From assembly GCA_032191485.1 (NCBI GenBank), contig JAVDOI010000008.1, positions 15,331,674-15,395,673 of the forward strand: a stretch of DNA of 64,000 nt. Reading direction: 5' to 3'. Under the pieces are notes generated by a model. It had not been told where the DNA came from. It did no database searches and saw nothing but the letters and a program-made list of their open reading frames with translations. Each line of letters begins with the position of its first letter. The stretch's first letter is position 1. The DNA comes from Leptoclinus maculatus (taxonomy: Eukaryota; Chordata; Actinopteri; Perciformes; Stichaeidae). This document shows positions 27,844 to 38,559 of the stretch, piece after piece. The translations under genes were made by a program, and so were the position numbers.

Positions 27844-27952
27844 GCAGAGTGACAGTTCCTCACCAGCCACTGACCACACCGACAACTGACCTGGCTAATA
27901 ACGGCTCTGCAAACAGACACACCTTTGACTTGACGTGAAGACAGGACCAGTC

Positions 27953-29608
27953 ATGCGGAACATGCTGACGTTCACGTTCTCCCTCCTGCTCTTTGCTGCT
28001 CACTGCTTGGACACATTGAGCATGCGAAAGAGGCCTTACTGTCCACCTGAGAAGCTGAGCTGGACAGAGGCGAGACAGTACTGCCAGAAGAACCACTTTG
28101 ACTTGGTTACTTTGAACTTGGTGAAAGAATCTGAGCTGGCTCAGGTTTTGAAGAGCATTGGGGTCGGACAAGCCTGGATCGGTCTGCTCAGAGACCCAGA
28201 GAAAGAGGCAGCGTGGAAGTGGATCGATCTGAAGTGAGCACCCTGTTTTTATGGGCGTATTGCTGGCCTAACCACAGTCACCTCAACGAACATAGATAAA
28301 TTAAAATACGTTGGCTGGATTGGACTGTACCGAGAGGCTGGTGACACCTGGAAGTGGATCGGAGGTCAGGCTTCTGACTACAGAAACTGGGCACCAGGAG
28401 AGCCACTCAATGCGGACTGTGGCTCTTTTGATCCTCACACTGAAAAGTGGCACAGCAAAGTGTGCTCTGAGGAGCGTCGGTTTGCCTGCTATGATGACGG
28501 CATGGTGGTGGTGAATGAGAACAAGACATGGGAAGACGCCCTGAATCACTGCAGGCGCATGAAAACCCCATGTGAGGACTCGTTGAAGGCCTGCAATTAC
28601 CGCTATGACCTCCTGAGCCTGGAGCTCTTGTCTGACTACAGCTACGTCAGAGGCCGGATCTCCAGGGCCACGACCGATGAGGTTCGAGTGGGTGGAGGGG
28701 TTTAAACATTAGCACAAAAAGTCATTTTCAAAAGAGTCTTGATTTGGAAATGAATCAAGTTGCTAAAATGTTTTTTTCTTACTGCTTGTGACCTTTGTGA
28801 AGCAATGGTAAACCTGGTGTAACTGCTTGCAACATGCTGTGGCAAACAGTGATTGTTCCCTATCTCATAGTTTACATTGATTCTTTTTATTTTAGGCCCA
28901 CGAAAATACAATATTTCTGAATAATAACAATACAATTAGAAGAAAGTCAGAAGAAATAAACAGAGCAGATTTATATCCTTTTTTTCCTTTCTTGTCAATC
29001 ATTTTAAACTGATTTTAGTGAATCATCTAAATGCAAATTTAAATATTATTTTAAATGATAACGGCTCTTTTAAATGCATCTATTGATACATTACGCATTA
29101 AACACTGAATGGTGGCATGCTCCAATTTTCTGATTGCAGGCTACATTTTGAGTAGATTGAAATGCTTTACTCGTGAAGGCTACACGATAACTTTCATTTT
29201 CAGCTACTCGGGTCTTTGGCTCAAATGACACCGCAGTTCAGTGAGAGATGATTATTAGATGTTTTCTGTTGCAGGAATTGCAGACAGCAACCTCATTGTT
29301 TACAAACTCTAATCCTCATCAAACAACAGCCTCCTCGACTAAGCAACTGTGAAAGTGTGACTTTTAATAGAGGGAGGGACACTCAAAGCTCGCCTTGTGT
29401 TTCACAGGTTTGGACGAGCCTGCGCTTCTTGGGAGGGGAGTGGTGGTGGGCGAATGGACAGAAGCTGGAAGACCGGGGGATGCTGCCAGACTGTCCGTCC
29501 CAGGGGAAACACTGTGGGACTCTGTCCAAATACAACACACACAACTGGATCATCAGGGACTGCTCAGAGCGGAGAAACTTCATCTGCTACAGCAAATTAG
29601 AGAATTAA
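27953..29608 (+). CDS. secreted tandem C-type-lectin-domain protein, frame interrupted
   Basis: The first block (27,953-28,681) starts MRNMLTFTFSLLLFAAHC, a clear signal peptide. Next comes the N-terminal half of a C-type lectin domain (SWTEARQYCQKNHFDLVTL ... WIGLLRD ... WKWIDLK). In the same frame follow an in-frame TGA at 28,235-28,237, the C-terminal half of another domain (VGWIGLYRE ... NWAPGEP ... CSEERRFACYD) and the start of a third (ENKTWEDALNHCRR). The second exon (29,408-29,608) completes the third domain and ends FICYSKLEN. The Ca2+/sugar motifs are degenerate (GEPL for EPN, no WND), so classical sugar binding is doubtful. Splicing from gtgagc at 28,234 to the cag at 28,277 would remove TGA but gives a 44-bp intron and shifts the frame. 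The gene may therefore be a pseudogene or a recombined or misassembled copy. The donor at 28,682 (gttcga) is weak. Similar multi-domain lectins form expanded families in fish. Confidence 0.72.
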
Positions 29609-30064
29609 ACAACACTGACAACCACTGGGCAAGTTTAGGGCGTAGAGCTTTTCAATGCTCCATTATCAATGTGTGTTTTGTCAGTAGATTTTAATACTGA
29701 GCTCTCTCTATAACAGGGCTCTATATTCTGTAGAGGTAAGTCTTTTGTTTTGATTTGTAATATTTTCTGAAAATAGAAGATTAGATACTCAGAAATGTGT
29801 ATTCCCTGGTTTATTTAGCCAAAGAGTGAGAAAGAATATTAGCACACTGAGTGTGTGAGGACGTCCTTTGACCTTTATCAGAAAGAGATGTGACGGTTTA
29901 TACATTATCATGCTTGTTTTATCTGTACTGTAGAAATTCTAATGGGCAAGACATATCATGAACATACATACACTGTAAGTTTACCCAACTATTAATTTAA
30001 ACTCTCATCATTACATGAAATCATTACTTGCTCCAGCTGCATTCCTCCAGTGATAAATGCTTTA

Positions 30065-30070
30065 AATAAA
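30065..30070 (+). terminator. possible lectin-gene polyadenylation signal
   Basis: AATAAA lies 457 bp after the stop codon, and no earlier AATAAA was seen in the 3' flank. Confidence 0.45.
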
Positions 30071-30074
30071 ACCA

Positions 30075-31145
30075 TCTATTGCCTCATGTATCATGTATGT
30101 ATAGGTTGCATTCTAGTTTGTTTATTTTTTCAAAATGTACTTAAAATCAGTAAGTAAAGCCACGAGTATCATAGAGGCTATTTAGCAACCAACTAACAGT
30201 ACAACTTCTTTATGGCTGCCAGACTTATAAAGGTTACAATTTCCGTTCAACAGCCACCTGAAAATAATAAGCCATTTTCACAGCAGCAGCTTTGACATGT
30301 TACTGCAGGGTAAACGCAAGTGTAATATACAACATTAGCTATGGCTCTTTTCCTTTTGGTGGGCCAAGATACTGGTATTGTGCATACTGGGTCATTGGAA
30401 TGCATGACACACTAAATAGAATGGGACCATAATTCATCTGATCAATTACACCTGTGTTTACCCTGCTATGACATGTCAAAATGGCTGCTATTCAAATAAC
30501 ATGTAGGTTACATGTAGCACCAGATTGTTTTTTGTTATGTTTTTTTCACACCCGCTAAAAGAAAGGGCACTTTTCTAACTTTGATTATGACACAAAGTTA
30601 TTTTTCACACAGTTTAAAGTCCTGTTTTAGTGGTTATAAGCATTTTATAAATCTATAGTTACCTGTGTAGATTGATTTTCTTATCCCACAGGTAGTCACT
30701 AGTTTCCATTCATTTCCCTAGGCCTATGTTGTACGAAAATCAAATGTTGGGCCACACATTTGTGGCTAATCCATCTCAATGAACATTTCATCCCCTTTTT
30801 ATTTATTGTGGAGCTATAGCATGTTTGTTTTTGATCATATTACATAACCATGACATAATTCTGCTGTGAGCGGTTACTATTTTGAAAGCGCAAAAATCTA
30901 CATTGTTCTTTAATGTCTGGCTGCTTGTCTTGAGGGTTTGATTTCTGACAACATGCTGTTATCCTAATTTGGGAAGTTGGAGCTTCCTGAATGCACCACG
31001 GGAGGTAGTTCGTAATATTAACCAAGATGTTTAATAACTGACTCACATTTAACCTAATTTCCACACACACTTTGCGTGTGTGTGTTGATATGCATCTTGT
31101 GGAACATATTGGTAGATTACTACTGGTGTAGTCGGACGCATTTGG
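30075..31145. other. intergenic region, no gene seen
   Basis: AT-rich spacer between the lectin gene and tmem147. A 105-codon open frame on the minus strand (30,840-31,157) resembles no known protein and overlaps the tmem147 5' flank. I do not regard it as a gene. Confidence 0.55.
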
Positions 31146-31149
31146 AGGT

Positions 31150-31226
31150 TGAGCCAACTCTACTTCCGTTTGTCATTCGACAGCCCGTAGCACGCCAACC
31201 TGCTTCTCTCCAGCTCTTCAAACCTA
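31150..31226 (+). other. tmem147: probable tmem147 untranslated first exon
   Basis: A segment with an ETS-like CTTCCG and no TATA box ends in CCTA|gtaagtgc, a strong donor at 31,227. It contains no ATG. It would splice to tctctctccag before 32,101, 25 bp upstream of the start codon. The 5' end is approximate. A TATA-less start suits a housekeeping ER gene. Confidence 0.5.
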
Positions 31227-32125
31227 GTAAGTGCTGACATTGAAAGGCTCTGTTTTACAGTAGCTGCCATACTGTTTAAATGGTAGCTTAATGAAGACCA
31301 GCTTTAAGGTTAAACACGACAGAGATAAAGTATCCTCGAGACCTCTAGATACAGAAACGTGTCTCACGTTTAACCAGCGACAGGATTGTAACGTTAGTTT
31401 AGCTAACGTCAGCTCGTGCCCAGATTATTAATTTCCTCAATGACTTTAACGTTGTATAGCTGAATAGCTCTGTAAATTAAGTAAAACAGAAACCTGCCAA
31501 ACATTTTACGTGGCGATGACAGACTTGCTCTTGCTTTGTAAACACTGTAAATCAGCCTGTTAGCCTGTTTGTGTCAATGTAGCTCCAGCACAACACGGTA
31601 CAGGCGTCAGTGTAGCATCCTCCGAAACTGATAATGACTTTATAATAAAGTAGGCTACAGTTGTTAAGTAGACATGAACATGTAAAATCAAGAAGTAAAA
31701 AAAATAATGAATGTAGCTACAAAAAATTGTCATATAAGTGTTGAAACAATTAATCAAATAATCGATTAGCCGATCAACCAGCAGCAATTTAGACATTTAT
31801 TTACAGTTTGCTGCTAACGTTACATTATCTGTTTTTAGCTTCTCAGGTGCAATAATATGCTGCTTTGTCTGTCTTAGATGACAGTGAGTGTAAATTCAAT
31901 ATTTTTAAGTTTGGGGCTGTTAGTCGGTCAAATCAACACATTGCTTTGTCTCCTTTGGCCTCTAAGATGTTGTGATTTTCACTATTCTTTGACATTTATT
32001 AAAATATGTCTGTATTAAAAAATCAGATTTAAAAAACCCGTGTCCTGTTGTATCAACAGTCTGTGAAGTCCTCTCTTCTTCCTTTCTCTTTCTCTCCAGG
32101 GAGCTGAGTTTTGTGAGCAGACATC

Positions 32126-35100
32126 ATGACACTGTTTCACTTCGGGAACTGCTTTGCCCTGGCCTATTTCCCTTACTTCATAACATACAAGTGCAGTGGC
32201 CTGTAAGTGTCCGTCTGAATCAGGGATCTGCAACATGTGTGGTGACTGATGCATGCTGTATATACTGTGTATGGTATCCATCAGTCCAGTCATGACCAGT
32301 GAAGCATAGTTACAGTACAAGATGGAGAGTAAAACACTGTGTTGCACCACGTTGAAAAATCATTATTTCATCGTTTCTTTGCATTCCTACGTTGTAGCAG
32401 CACATGCTCAGAGACTTAAGAAGTCTGTTAATAATCTGCTTAGTAATGTCGGAGGTTTGGGAGGAGTCCCACGTAATCTTCTTAACACTATGTAGTGTGC
32501 TCTTGAATTTGGCAGTACTTTAACTTGTTTCAGTGTTTCCCCTAGGTTTACAGCCACTTAAAGGAATCATGGTGTTGACTGGCAGGGAGACTCTATAAAT
32601 GGTCTGTTTATGCTGTCTACATATTCGACAGAACATTCCTCATACCTGCAAACTTGTCGCTTTTCGGCGAAATTCGCCGTTTTGAATCAAAAATATGTCA
32701 TCCACGTGAATCGTGTAGATCCGTAGAGTTTTTAGTTTTGGGGGGGGGGTCAACTGGCCAGCCAGCGTTTCTCCGATTGAAGTGAGACGAGGAGAAAAGG
32801 TGACGTTGTGATCTTCGCAATAAAACATCTTTGATGTGTCGAGTCTTGTCCAATCAGCGTTAAGATGTCTACAGCGTCTTCATTTCCCTCCGTTACAGTT
32901 TAAGTTACGTTATGTTCCGTTACCGTTCAGACTTACTGGGTTAAGTTAACGTCCACTACATGCGGAACTACACGCGGAACTCTCGACTTTTAACGTTCGT
33001 CATTATCGCGAATTAGGAGGAAAAAACGTAACGTGATGAAACATGAAGCCCCCCCCCCCCCCCCCGTGTTCCGGTTCAGTTCACGCGGCCACTCGTTAAC
33101 ATTTAAACCAGAACACCGGCGGATCTGGTTGCTGTTTTTAACTCAAAGTAGAATGAAAGGCCCAGATACTGATGAGATGATGAGGTCAAAGAGCTTCAGG
33201 GCTGAGATGTGAGTGGAGCTGGGCCTGGATAAAGGTGGAGGTCTAAACAGACGTGAGTACAGCTTCCTGCTGTCACAGTGTTTTAAATACATTGATGAGG
33301 CAGGGTATGCTGAATGAAGCCTCTGCTCCAAGGAGATAAAGTACAGCAACAAGGGCTCACGTGCCCTCTCATCACACTGTACACACTGTTCACTGTGATG
33401 ACCACAGCCAGAGTAGATTATCATTTTAATTTAAATAATAGAACTGGATTGAATGCATATTAATTGCAAATAGAAGATAGGCCACTATTCTAACAGCTGT
33501 ACAGTAACAGTAGAAGTTAATATTAAGACATACAGTAACAGTAGAAGTTAATATGAAGACATACAGTAACAGTAGAAGTTAATATGAAGACATACAGTAA
33601 CAGTAGAAGTTAATATGAAGACATACAGTAACAGGGTTCAATGAAAACTAATCACTTTATTTGCAGGCGATGGTTCTCGCTACTCTGCTATCTTTGTTTT
33701 TATTTGACTACAACTTTTGAAAATGAGACCTCGTTCTAAATGGATTTTGTCTAAATAAAGGTTGTTAATAATAATAATATTGATTTAAAAAATAAAAAAA
33801 GAAGACGCTAACTAGCACTTCAACTCGAGCTGAAATAGTGATAAATAACTGAATAATAAATTATTCTTTTGCTTAAAGTAAATATGGTCTTATCACTTAA
33901 TGTTATTCTCAGAGTACACCAGAATGCTACATTTTAAAGATCATATTTTCAATGAAAATTCATGCCACCAGCACCCCCCCCCCCCCCCCCCCCCCCCCCG
34001 ACATGGTTTTGGACTTGTCACCTTTTTCACCCCTTATGAGTTTGCAGGTATGATTCCTAAAACCAAAAAGAAAACTGAAATAATCCCCTATTCATTCTCT
34101 ATGTACTGTATTTTATCTATCTATCTAATCTGTCTATTTATTTATTTATGTATTTACTTACTTACCAAGATCAGTCTTGTACAGCCAGGGGGAGTATTTC
34201 CCCTCTGACAGCCAAGCTGGGTCAAAACCTGTCATCCGGTGGTGACTGGACTTTAGGTGCTTGGGGGAGGGGGGGGGGGCAGGGTGTGCAGCACTTGGGC
34301 TCTTGTCTGTACTTGGACCCGGAGCTGCTACTCGCAGGAGAGCGAGTGTTGCCATCTTCACCACATGGGAGCGTTTAAAACACGCAGATATTGTTGTCTG
34401 CTCTTCAGCTGGTTGACGCCACATATTTTCGACGCGCGCTCTCTGTCCGCTGGTGGGAGTGTGCTCACCTGTGTGTGTGTGTGTGCGTGTGCGTGTGCGC
34501 GCGCATCGGGGCGGAACTCCGCCGTGCGCGATACAGAGAGCAGAGGAGAATTGTAAACGCGCGACCATGTAGAGACCGATATGACATGCCGTCGTGTAAA
34601 TAAGATAAATAACATAAGGCTATTTAGTGTGTTGAATAAAAGAACAAGGTATAGACCTGTTCTATAGGAAAGGGAACCTTGAACCTTAAATGACTTCTGT
34701 TGTGATCTGGCGCTATACAGAAAATAAAATTAAACTAAATTAACTCGACCATCAAGGGGGGGCGGAGGGTGCCGTTGGGGAGGCGGGGCGCCCCCCTAAT
34801 ACAATGGTAGGGGAAACACTGTGTTTCTATCACCGTTATTGGTCTCAAAGCGTTGTATCCCAGATTGCCATTTTCTGCCTGGACCGCCTGGTCTCCGTGC
34901 CTCCTTATTTTACATTTCACTTTGTGTTTGTGTGTTCAAACTTTAGTTCAGAGTACAATGCCTTCTGGAGATGTGTCCAGGCTGGAGCGACCTACCTGTT
35001 TGTCCAGCTCTGTAAGGTGAGTGAGCTTTCTGGTGATTAAATGATGCTTCACCGTAACATTTAGCAGGGGAGATGGCATCGCAAAGCACAAACTATGCTG

Positions 35101-36603
35101 TCATTTTGTTTTTTGGAGTGTCTAAGCTGTTTTTTGTTTTGTTTTTTGTGTGTTTCAGATGCTGTTCCTCGCTACATTTTTCCCCACATGGGAAGGAGGA
35201 GCTGGAGTTTATGACTTTGTCGGGGTGAGTGTCGTTACTTTGAAAATGTCTCACACTCTGTCAGATTTTGTGAAGTATCATAATTAAATATACAAAGTAA
35301 GCCAGTAGAATACCAGTTTGTGTAGGAGGTTGCAAGGTGTTGGCTTTGCTTTCCAGGAATTCATGAAGGCCACAGTGGACCTGGCAGACCTGTTGGGTCT
35401 CCATCTTGTGATGTCTCGTAATGCTGGTAAAGGGGAGTACAAGATCATGGTGGCCGCCATGGGCTGGGCCACAGCAGAACTTGTGATGTCCAGGTGAGCA
35501 GCACAGAAACATTAGCTCCACTTTGTCAAACTATTGTGCGTTTATAAAAAAAGAACGATGAATCTCACTGTTGGTGTCCTGTTGTGGCCCTCCAGGTGTC
35601 TCCCTCTGTGGGTCGGAGCCAGAGGGATTGAGTTTGACTGGAAGTACATCCAGATGAGCTTTGACTCCAACATTAGTTTGGTGAGTAAAGTTAGCTAAAT
35701 AGTTGATGGTCGATAGAAACTATTACAGTTGAAGTTGTTTGTGTTCAGGAACATGGATTTCTTTCTCTCTGTCTATTGATATATTATAATGCCGTTGTAT
35801 CGTGATGTAAATGTTTATATGATGGTACCTGCGTTTGTAAAAATAAATTAATTTGTTTTTCTGTGTTTATAGGTCCACTACATCGCCATGGCAGCAGTGG
35901 TGTGGATGTTCACGCGATACGACCTTCCGAAGAGCTTCAGGCTTCCTGTTACTGTGCTGCTGGCTCTCTGTGTCTACAAGGCCTTCTTAATGGAGTGAGT
36001 GTGACTCGCTTTCACACACACTTATATGCTCAAAACAAACGCCATCAGACAGAATGCATACAGTACACACACAAAGGAGAGAAGAGTGGTGTGAGAGAGT
36101 AGCAAAGTGGATACGCATGTTTCCAAAAAGGTATTTGTTTGACGTTTTGGTTTGATTTGACCGCCCATGTGGTGGCTGCACTTTATTTTGTGAACCACAG
36201 GATGGCACTAGTTACCAGCAATAACATGAGCAGTAATGATGATTGCACAACTTATGAATAGATAAATCCAGGTGCAAATAAACTACAAATTACTCGCATC
36301 ACTTGATGTACCGAAAATGTCTTAACTAACATCCTACGCATTTATTCCTATTTTGCGTGATTTAAAATGTATTATTAGCACACATTGCTAATGAGATGGG
36401 AGTTTTTAAAGTCTCTGATGGAGGTGTTCAGTAATGCACCGTTTTGTTCTTAACATTGTGTTTATCTCTGTCGTGCCTTCAGGTTGTTCGTCCATGTCTT
36501 CCTGCTGGGCAGTTGGACCGTGTTGTTGGTGAAAGCCGTGCTGACTGGTGCCATCTCTCTCTGCTCACTGTTTCTCTTCGTCACTCTGGTCCACAGCAAC
36601 TAA
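32126..36603 (+). CDS. tmem147: transmembrane protein 147 (BOS complex subunit)
   Basis: Multipass ER membrane protein. In mammals TMEM147 joins nicalin and NOMO in the BOS complex of the multipass translocon that helps insert membrane proteins. Seven coding exons: 32,126-32,202; 34,947-35,016; 35,159-35,224; 35,357-35,493; 35,596-35,680; 35,873-35,994; 36,483-36,603. They sum to 678 nt and 225 aa, against 224 in human. All junctions are GT-AG and in phase. The N-terminus MTLFHFGNCFALAYFPYFIT is the invariant family start. Diagnostic stretches SEYNAFWRCVQAGATYLFVQ, VMSRNAGKGEYKIMVAAMGW and GARGIEFDWKYIQMS follow. Several hydrophobic segments run to the C-terminus. One extra residue lies in the GGAGVYDF loop. 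Intron 2 (32,203-34,946) holds a transposon. The frame is intact. Confidence 0.96.
33049..33065. repeat. poly-C run
   Basis: About 17 consecutive C within the intronic element; its length is likely unstable. Confidence 0.85.
33500..33634. repeat. 31-bp minisatellite, 4.4 copies
   Basis: The unit TACAGTAACAGTAGAAGTTA plus ATATGAAGACA (31 bp) is repeated at 33,500, 33,531, 33,562 and 33,593, with a partial copy to 33,634. Only the first unit differs (ATATTAAG), so the array is recent. Confidence 0.95.
33974..33999. repeat. poly-C run
   Basis: About 26 consecutive C in the intronic element. Confidence 0.85.
34686..34742. repeat. fish retroposon-like tail
   Basis: GTGATCTGGCGCTATACAG followed by AAAATAAAATTAAACTAAATT resembles the common fish repeat end with a TTTGGCGCTATATAAATAAA-type sequence and short A/T tail repeats. 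The family cannot be named from this alone. Confidence 0.45.
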
Positions 36604-37301
36604 GTACATCTCAGCCCCCTGGGTTAAGCCTGCAACAGCCTCTGCGGTCCAGACTGGACCTGGGTTGTCCTGATACCTTTTCAGTCTTGAGTATCACCGT
36701 ACAACACCAAAGACTACGAAAAAAAGTGCTTGTTAATATTGGGTATCTGGACTGGTCTGTCGTTAAAACAAGGCTAATCTACCAACTGGTGAGCTAACCA
36801 GTTCTTCCAGTTAGGTTTATCCGTCTGTACAGACCATTGATGGAAGACATGCACTGAAGCTTTGTTTGCGTTCAGTCCACCAGTTAAAGCTGCAGGTTGA
36901 GTGGTGACACCAGGAGTCTTCTGTAATATGATTGGCTTACTACGCTGTGTTGTTTTTTGTTAAAAGATGAATTTTGTACCAGAACGACCACAAATGAAAT
37001 GAGCCTTTATATATATAACTTCTTTTCTATGTGTTGTCCAGTGAGCCAGAGTAAATGCTTAGATTAGATAGTAAAGTGAATTTATTACATTGATAGTTCA
37101 TTGTGTGTCCACCAATTTATCAATTTATTTATATACAAGTTATTAGTTAAAACATAACTGTAGAAAGATTTTTCAATTTTTTAAATCATTTGTGTTAAAG
37201 ATTTAACTAAAAAACAGGCCCGCTGTATGAGTTAACTGAAGTCCTTTCAGCATTATGAACACATCATGTTGAATTGTAAGCATCTGTGATTTTGACATTA
37301 A

Positions 37302-37307
37302 AATAAA
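37302..37307 (+). terminator. tmem147: tmem147 polyadenylation signal
   Basis: AATAAA lies 699 bp after the stop codon and is followed by a TTTTTGTTTT tract. No earlier AATAAA was seen in the 3' flank. Confidence 0.6.
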
Positions 37308-37432
37308 TACTACGTCTTTTTGTTTTATCTTGCTCTCATATTTAGCAACCAGACATTCATCCACAGTCACGTGAGGGCCTGGATTGTAAAGAAAGGGTAA
37401 TCGCTGAACCCACTTGTCCCTTACATCCCGTA

Positions 37433-38001
37433 TTACTGCGAGTTTGTCACGCTCTCGTCGGCCCTGCCTTGTTTCTCTGTCATCAAAGCGTATATGACAC
37501 GGGAGAAAACATGGAATGTGTTTAGAGACATGGTGGCTGGAAATATTGCCCTTCCAGTGTCAGCAGCCCAAAGGCTCGCTGTTACTTCGCCTTTTGACTT
37601 GTACACTCCTCCCAAAATGACCCAATGTAGGCTTGCAAGTGGGTCACATCCAAGTCTTTCCAACTGTCCCCATACACGAGCCTCGCCTCTAAGTTTGTCA
37701 TCTCAAGTATATCCTTTTCGTTTGATGGTGTTATGTCTTGGACATGGCTGACGGCGTATCTGGTGGGGCCTGGAACCATTTTGATGAAATTAGCAGCACT
37801 AAGTCTACCCTGTTGTTCAAGTGGGGAGACGGACCGTAATAACTTTCCATTTTTGGAAGGTCGTGTGTTGGCTGGTGGTTGAGAGACAACAGGAGGGTCA
37901 ACACTGAGGGTCTCATTCTCATCAGAGGAGGATGCCTCATAATCAGGGTCCTCCTCAACATCATGCTCTGTCTCAGACACATTCTCCTCTGTCACTTTCA
38001 T
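37433..38001 (-). pseudogene. piggyBac transposase relic, copy 1
   Basis: On the minus strand an acidic N-terminus (MKVTEENVSETEHDVEEDPD from 38,001) leads into the piggyBac core: NEKDILEMTNLEARLVYGDS, WKDLDVTHLQAYIG and, in another frame, LGGVYKSKGEVTASLWAAD and GRAIFPATMSLNTFHVFSRV. These match the N-terminal part of PGBD4-like transposases. Compared with copy 2, a 4-bp deletion near 37,622 and a 2-bp insertion near 37,493 shift the frame. The catalytic DDE region is absent, so no active enzyme can be made. Confidence 0.8.
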
Positions 38002-38339
38002 GGTCAAAGAGATGAGACAACACCTCATTGACAGAAAACCTTTCCTTAGAATTCATTTTCAGTTGAGAGAGAGCAGAAAGAGAAAGCACACAGAGCACCA
38101 AGAGAAATGGTTTAGAAGGCTGCTGTGCAAGTGTTTGCTCCTCCCCCCCCCCATGTCGTGTGAACTATCAGTGGTTCTCGCACTACTACAGTTATGGTTA
38201 TGTTAGGTTAGGGCCCTAAAGCTTTTTGAAGATTATAAAATTGCATGTTATAGTGACCTCAATATCATCCAAAGCAACCAAAACAAATGTGTGTAAAATG
38301 TTGATATTTCTTGTATGTTTTATACAGCTAAAACAGCCT

Positions 38340-38532
38340 GGGGTCAAATTGACCCCAAAGAACACCGATGCGTACAGCATGTGTACAGGACATTGAAAAC
38401 ATATTATCATGTTCATTTCATGTTTACCCAGTTGTCCCCATTAAATTAGGAAAAGTCATTAAATATGAAGCAAAAAAAATGTCAATTATTTATTTGGAGA
38501 CGTTAAACATTGAATGGGGTCAAATTGACCCC
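38340..38532. repeat. paired GGGGTCAA-A-TTGACCCC palindromes
   Basis: The 17-bp near-palindrome GGGGTCAAATTGACCCC occurs exactly at 38,340-38,356 and 38,516-38,532, in the terminal region of the piggyBac element. Two identical copies 176 bp apart suggest subterminal repeats of the element. Confidence 0.75.
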
Positions 38533-38559
38533 AAAAGTAACAGGAGGGTTAAGAAAATC

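Larger units (their letters stand above)
32531..34821. mobile_element. non-autonomous hAT-like DNA element in tmem147 intron 2
   Basis: CAGTGTTTCCCCTA at 32,531-32,544 is repeated as its perfect reverse complement at 34,808-34,821. This bounds 2.29 kb that fills most of the 2.74 kb intron. The CAGTG... end is of the type seen in hAT elements, and similar CAGTGTTTCCCC ends recur in fish genomes. No transposase frame is visible inside. It contains poly-C runs, a 31-bp minisatellite and a second repeat tail (GTGATCTGGCGCTATACAG near 34,702), so it is probably nested. No clear 8-bp target duplication is seen. Confidence 0.65.
37433..38552 (-). mobile_element. 5' part of a piggyBac element
   Basis: Reading leftward on the minus strand from 38,552, the end is TTAACCCTCCTGTTACTTTT followed by GGGGTCAA. 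TTAA is the piggyBac target site and a CCCTCCTGTT-type end is familiar from fish piggyBac repeats. The transposase relic starts 550 bp inside. No matching 3' end with TTAA was found near 37.2-37.4 kb, so the element is truncated. Confidence 0.6.

Noticed and set aside
28234..28277. A 44-bp intron that would remove the lectin stop codon
   Set aside because: It is shorter than usual fish introns and shifts the frame, so the domain after it would not be read.
30840..31157. Minus-strand 105-codon frame upstream of tmem147
   Set aside because: No recognisable domain, and composition resembles the intergenic sequence.
31741..31785. AATCGATTAG-type stretch resembling a common fish repeat
   Set aside because: Too short and diverged to assign to an element.
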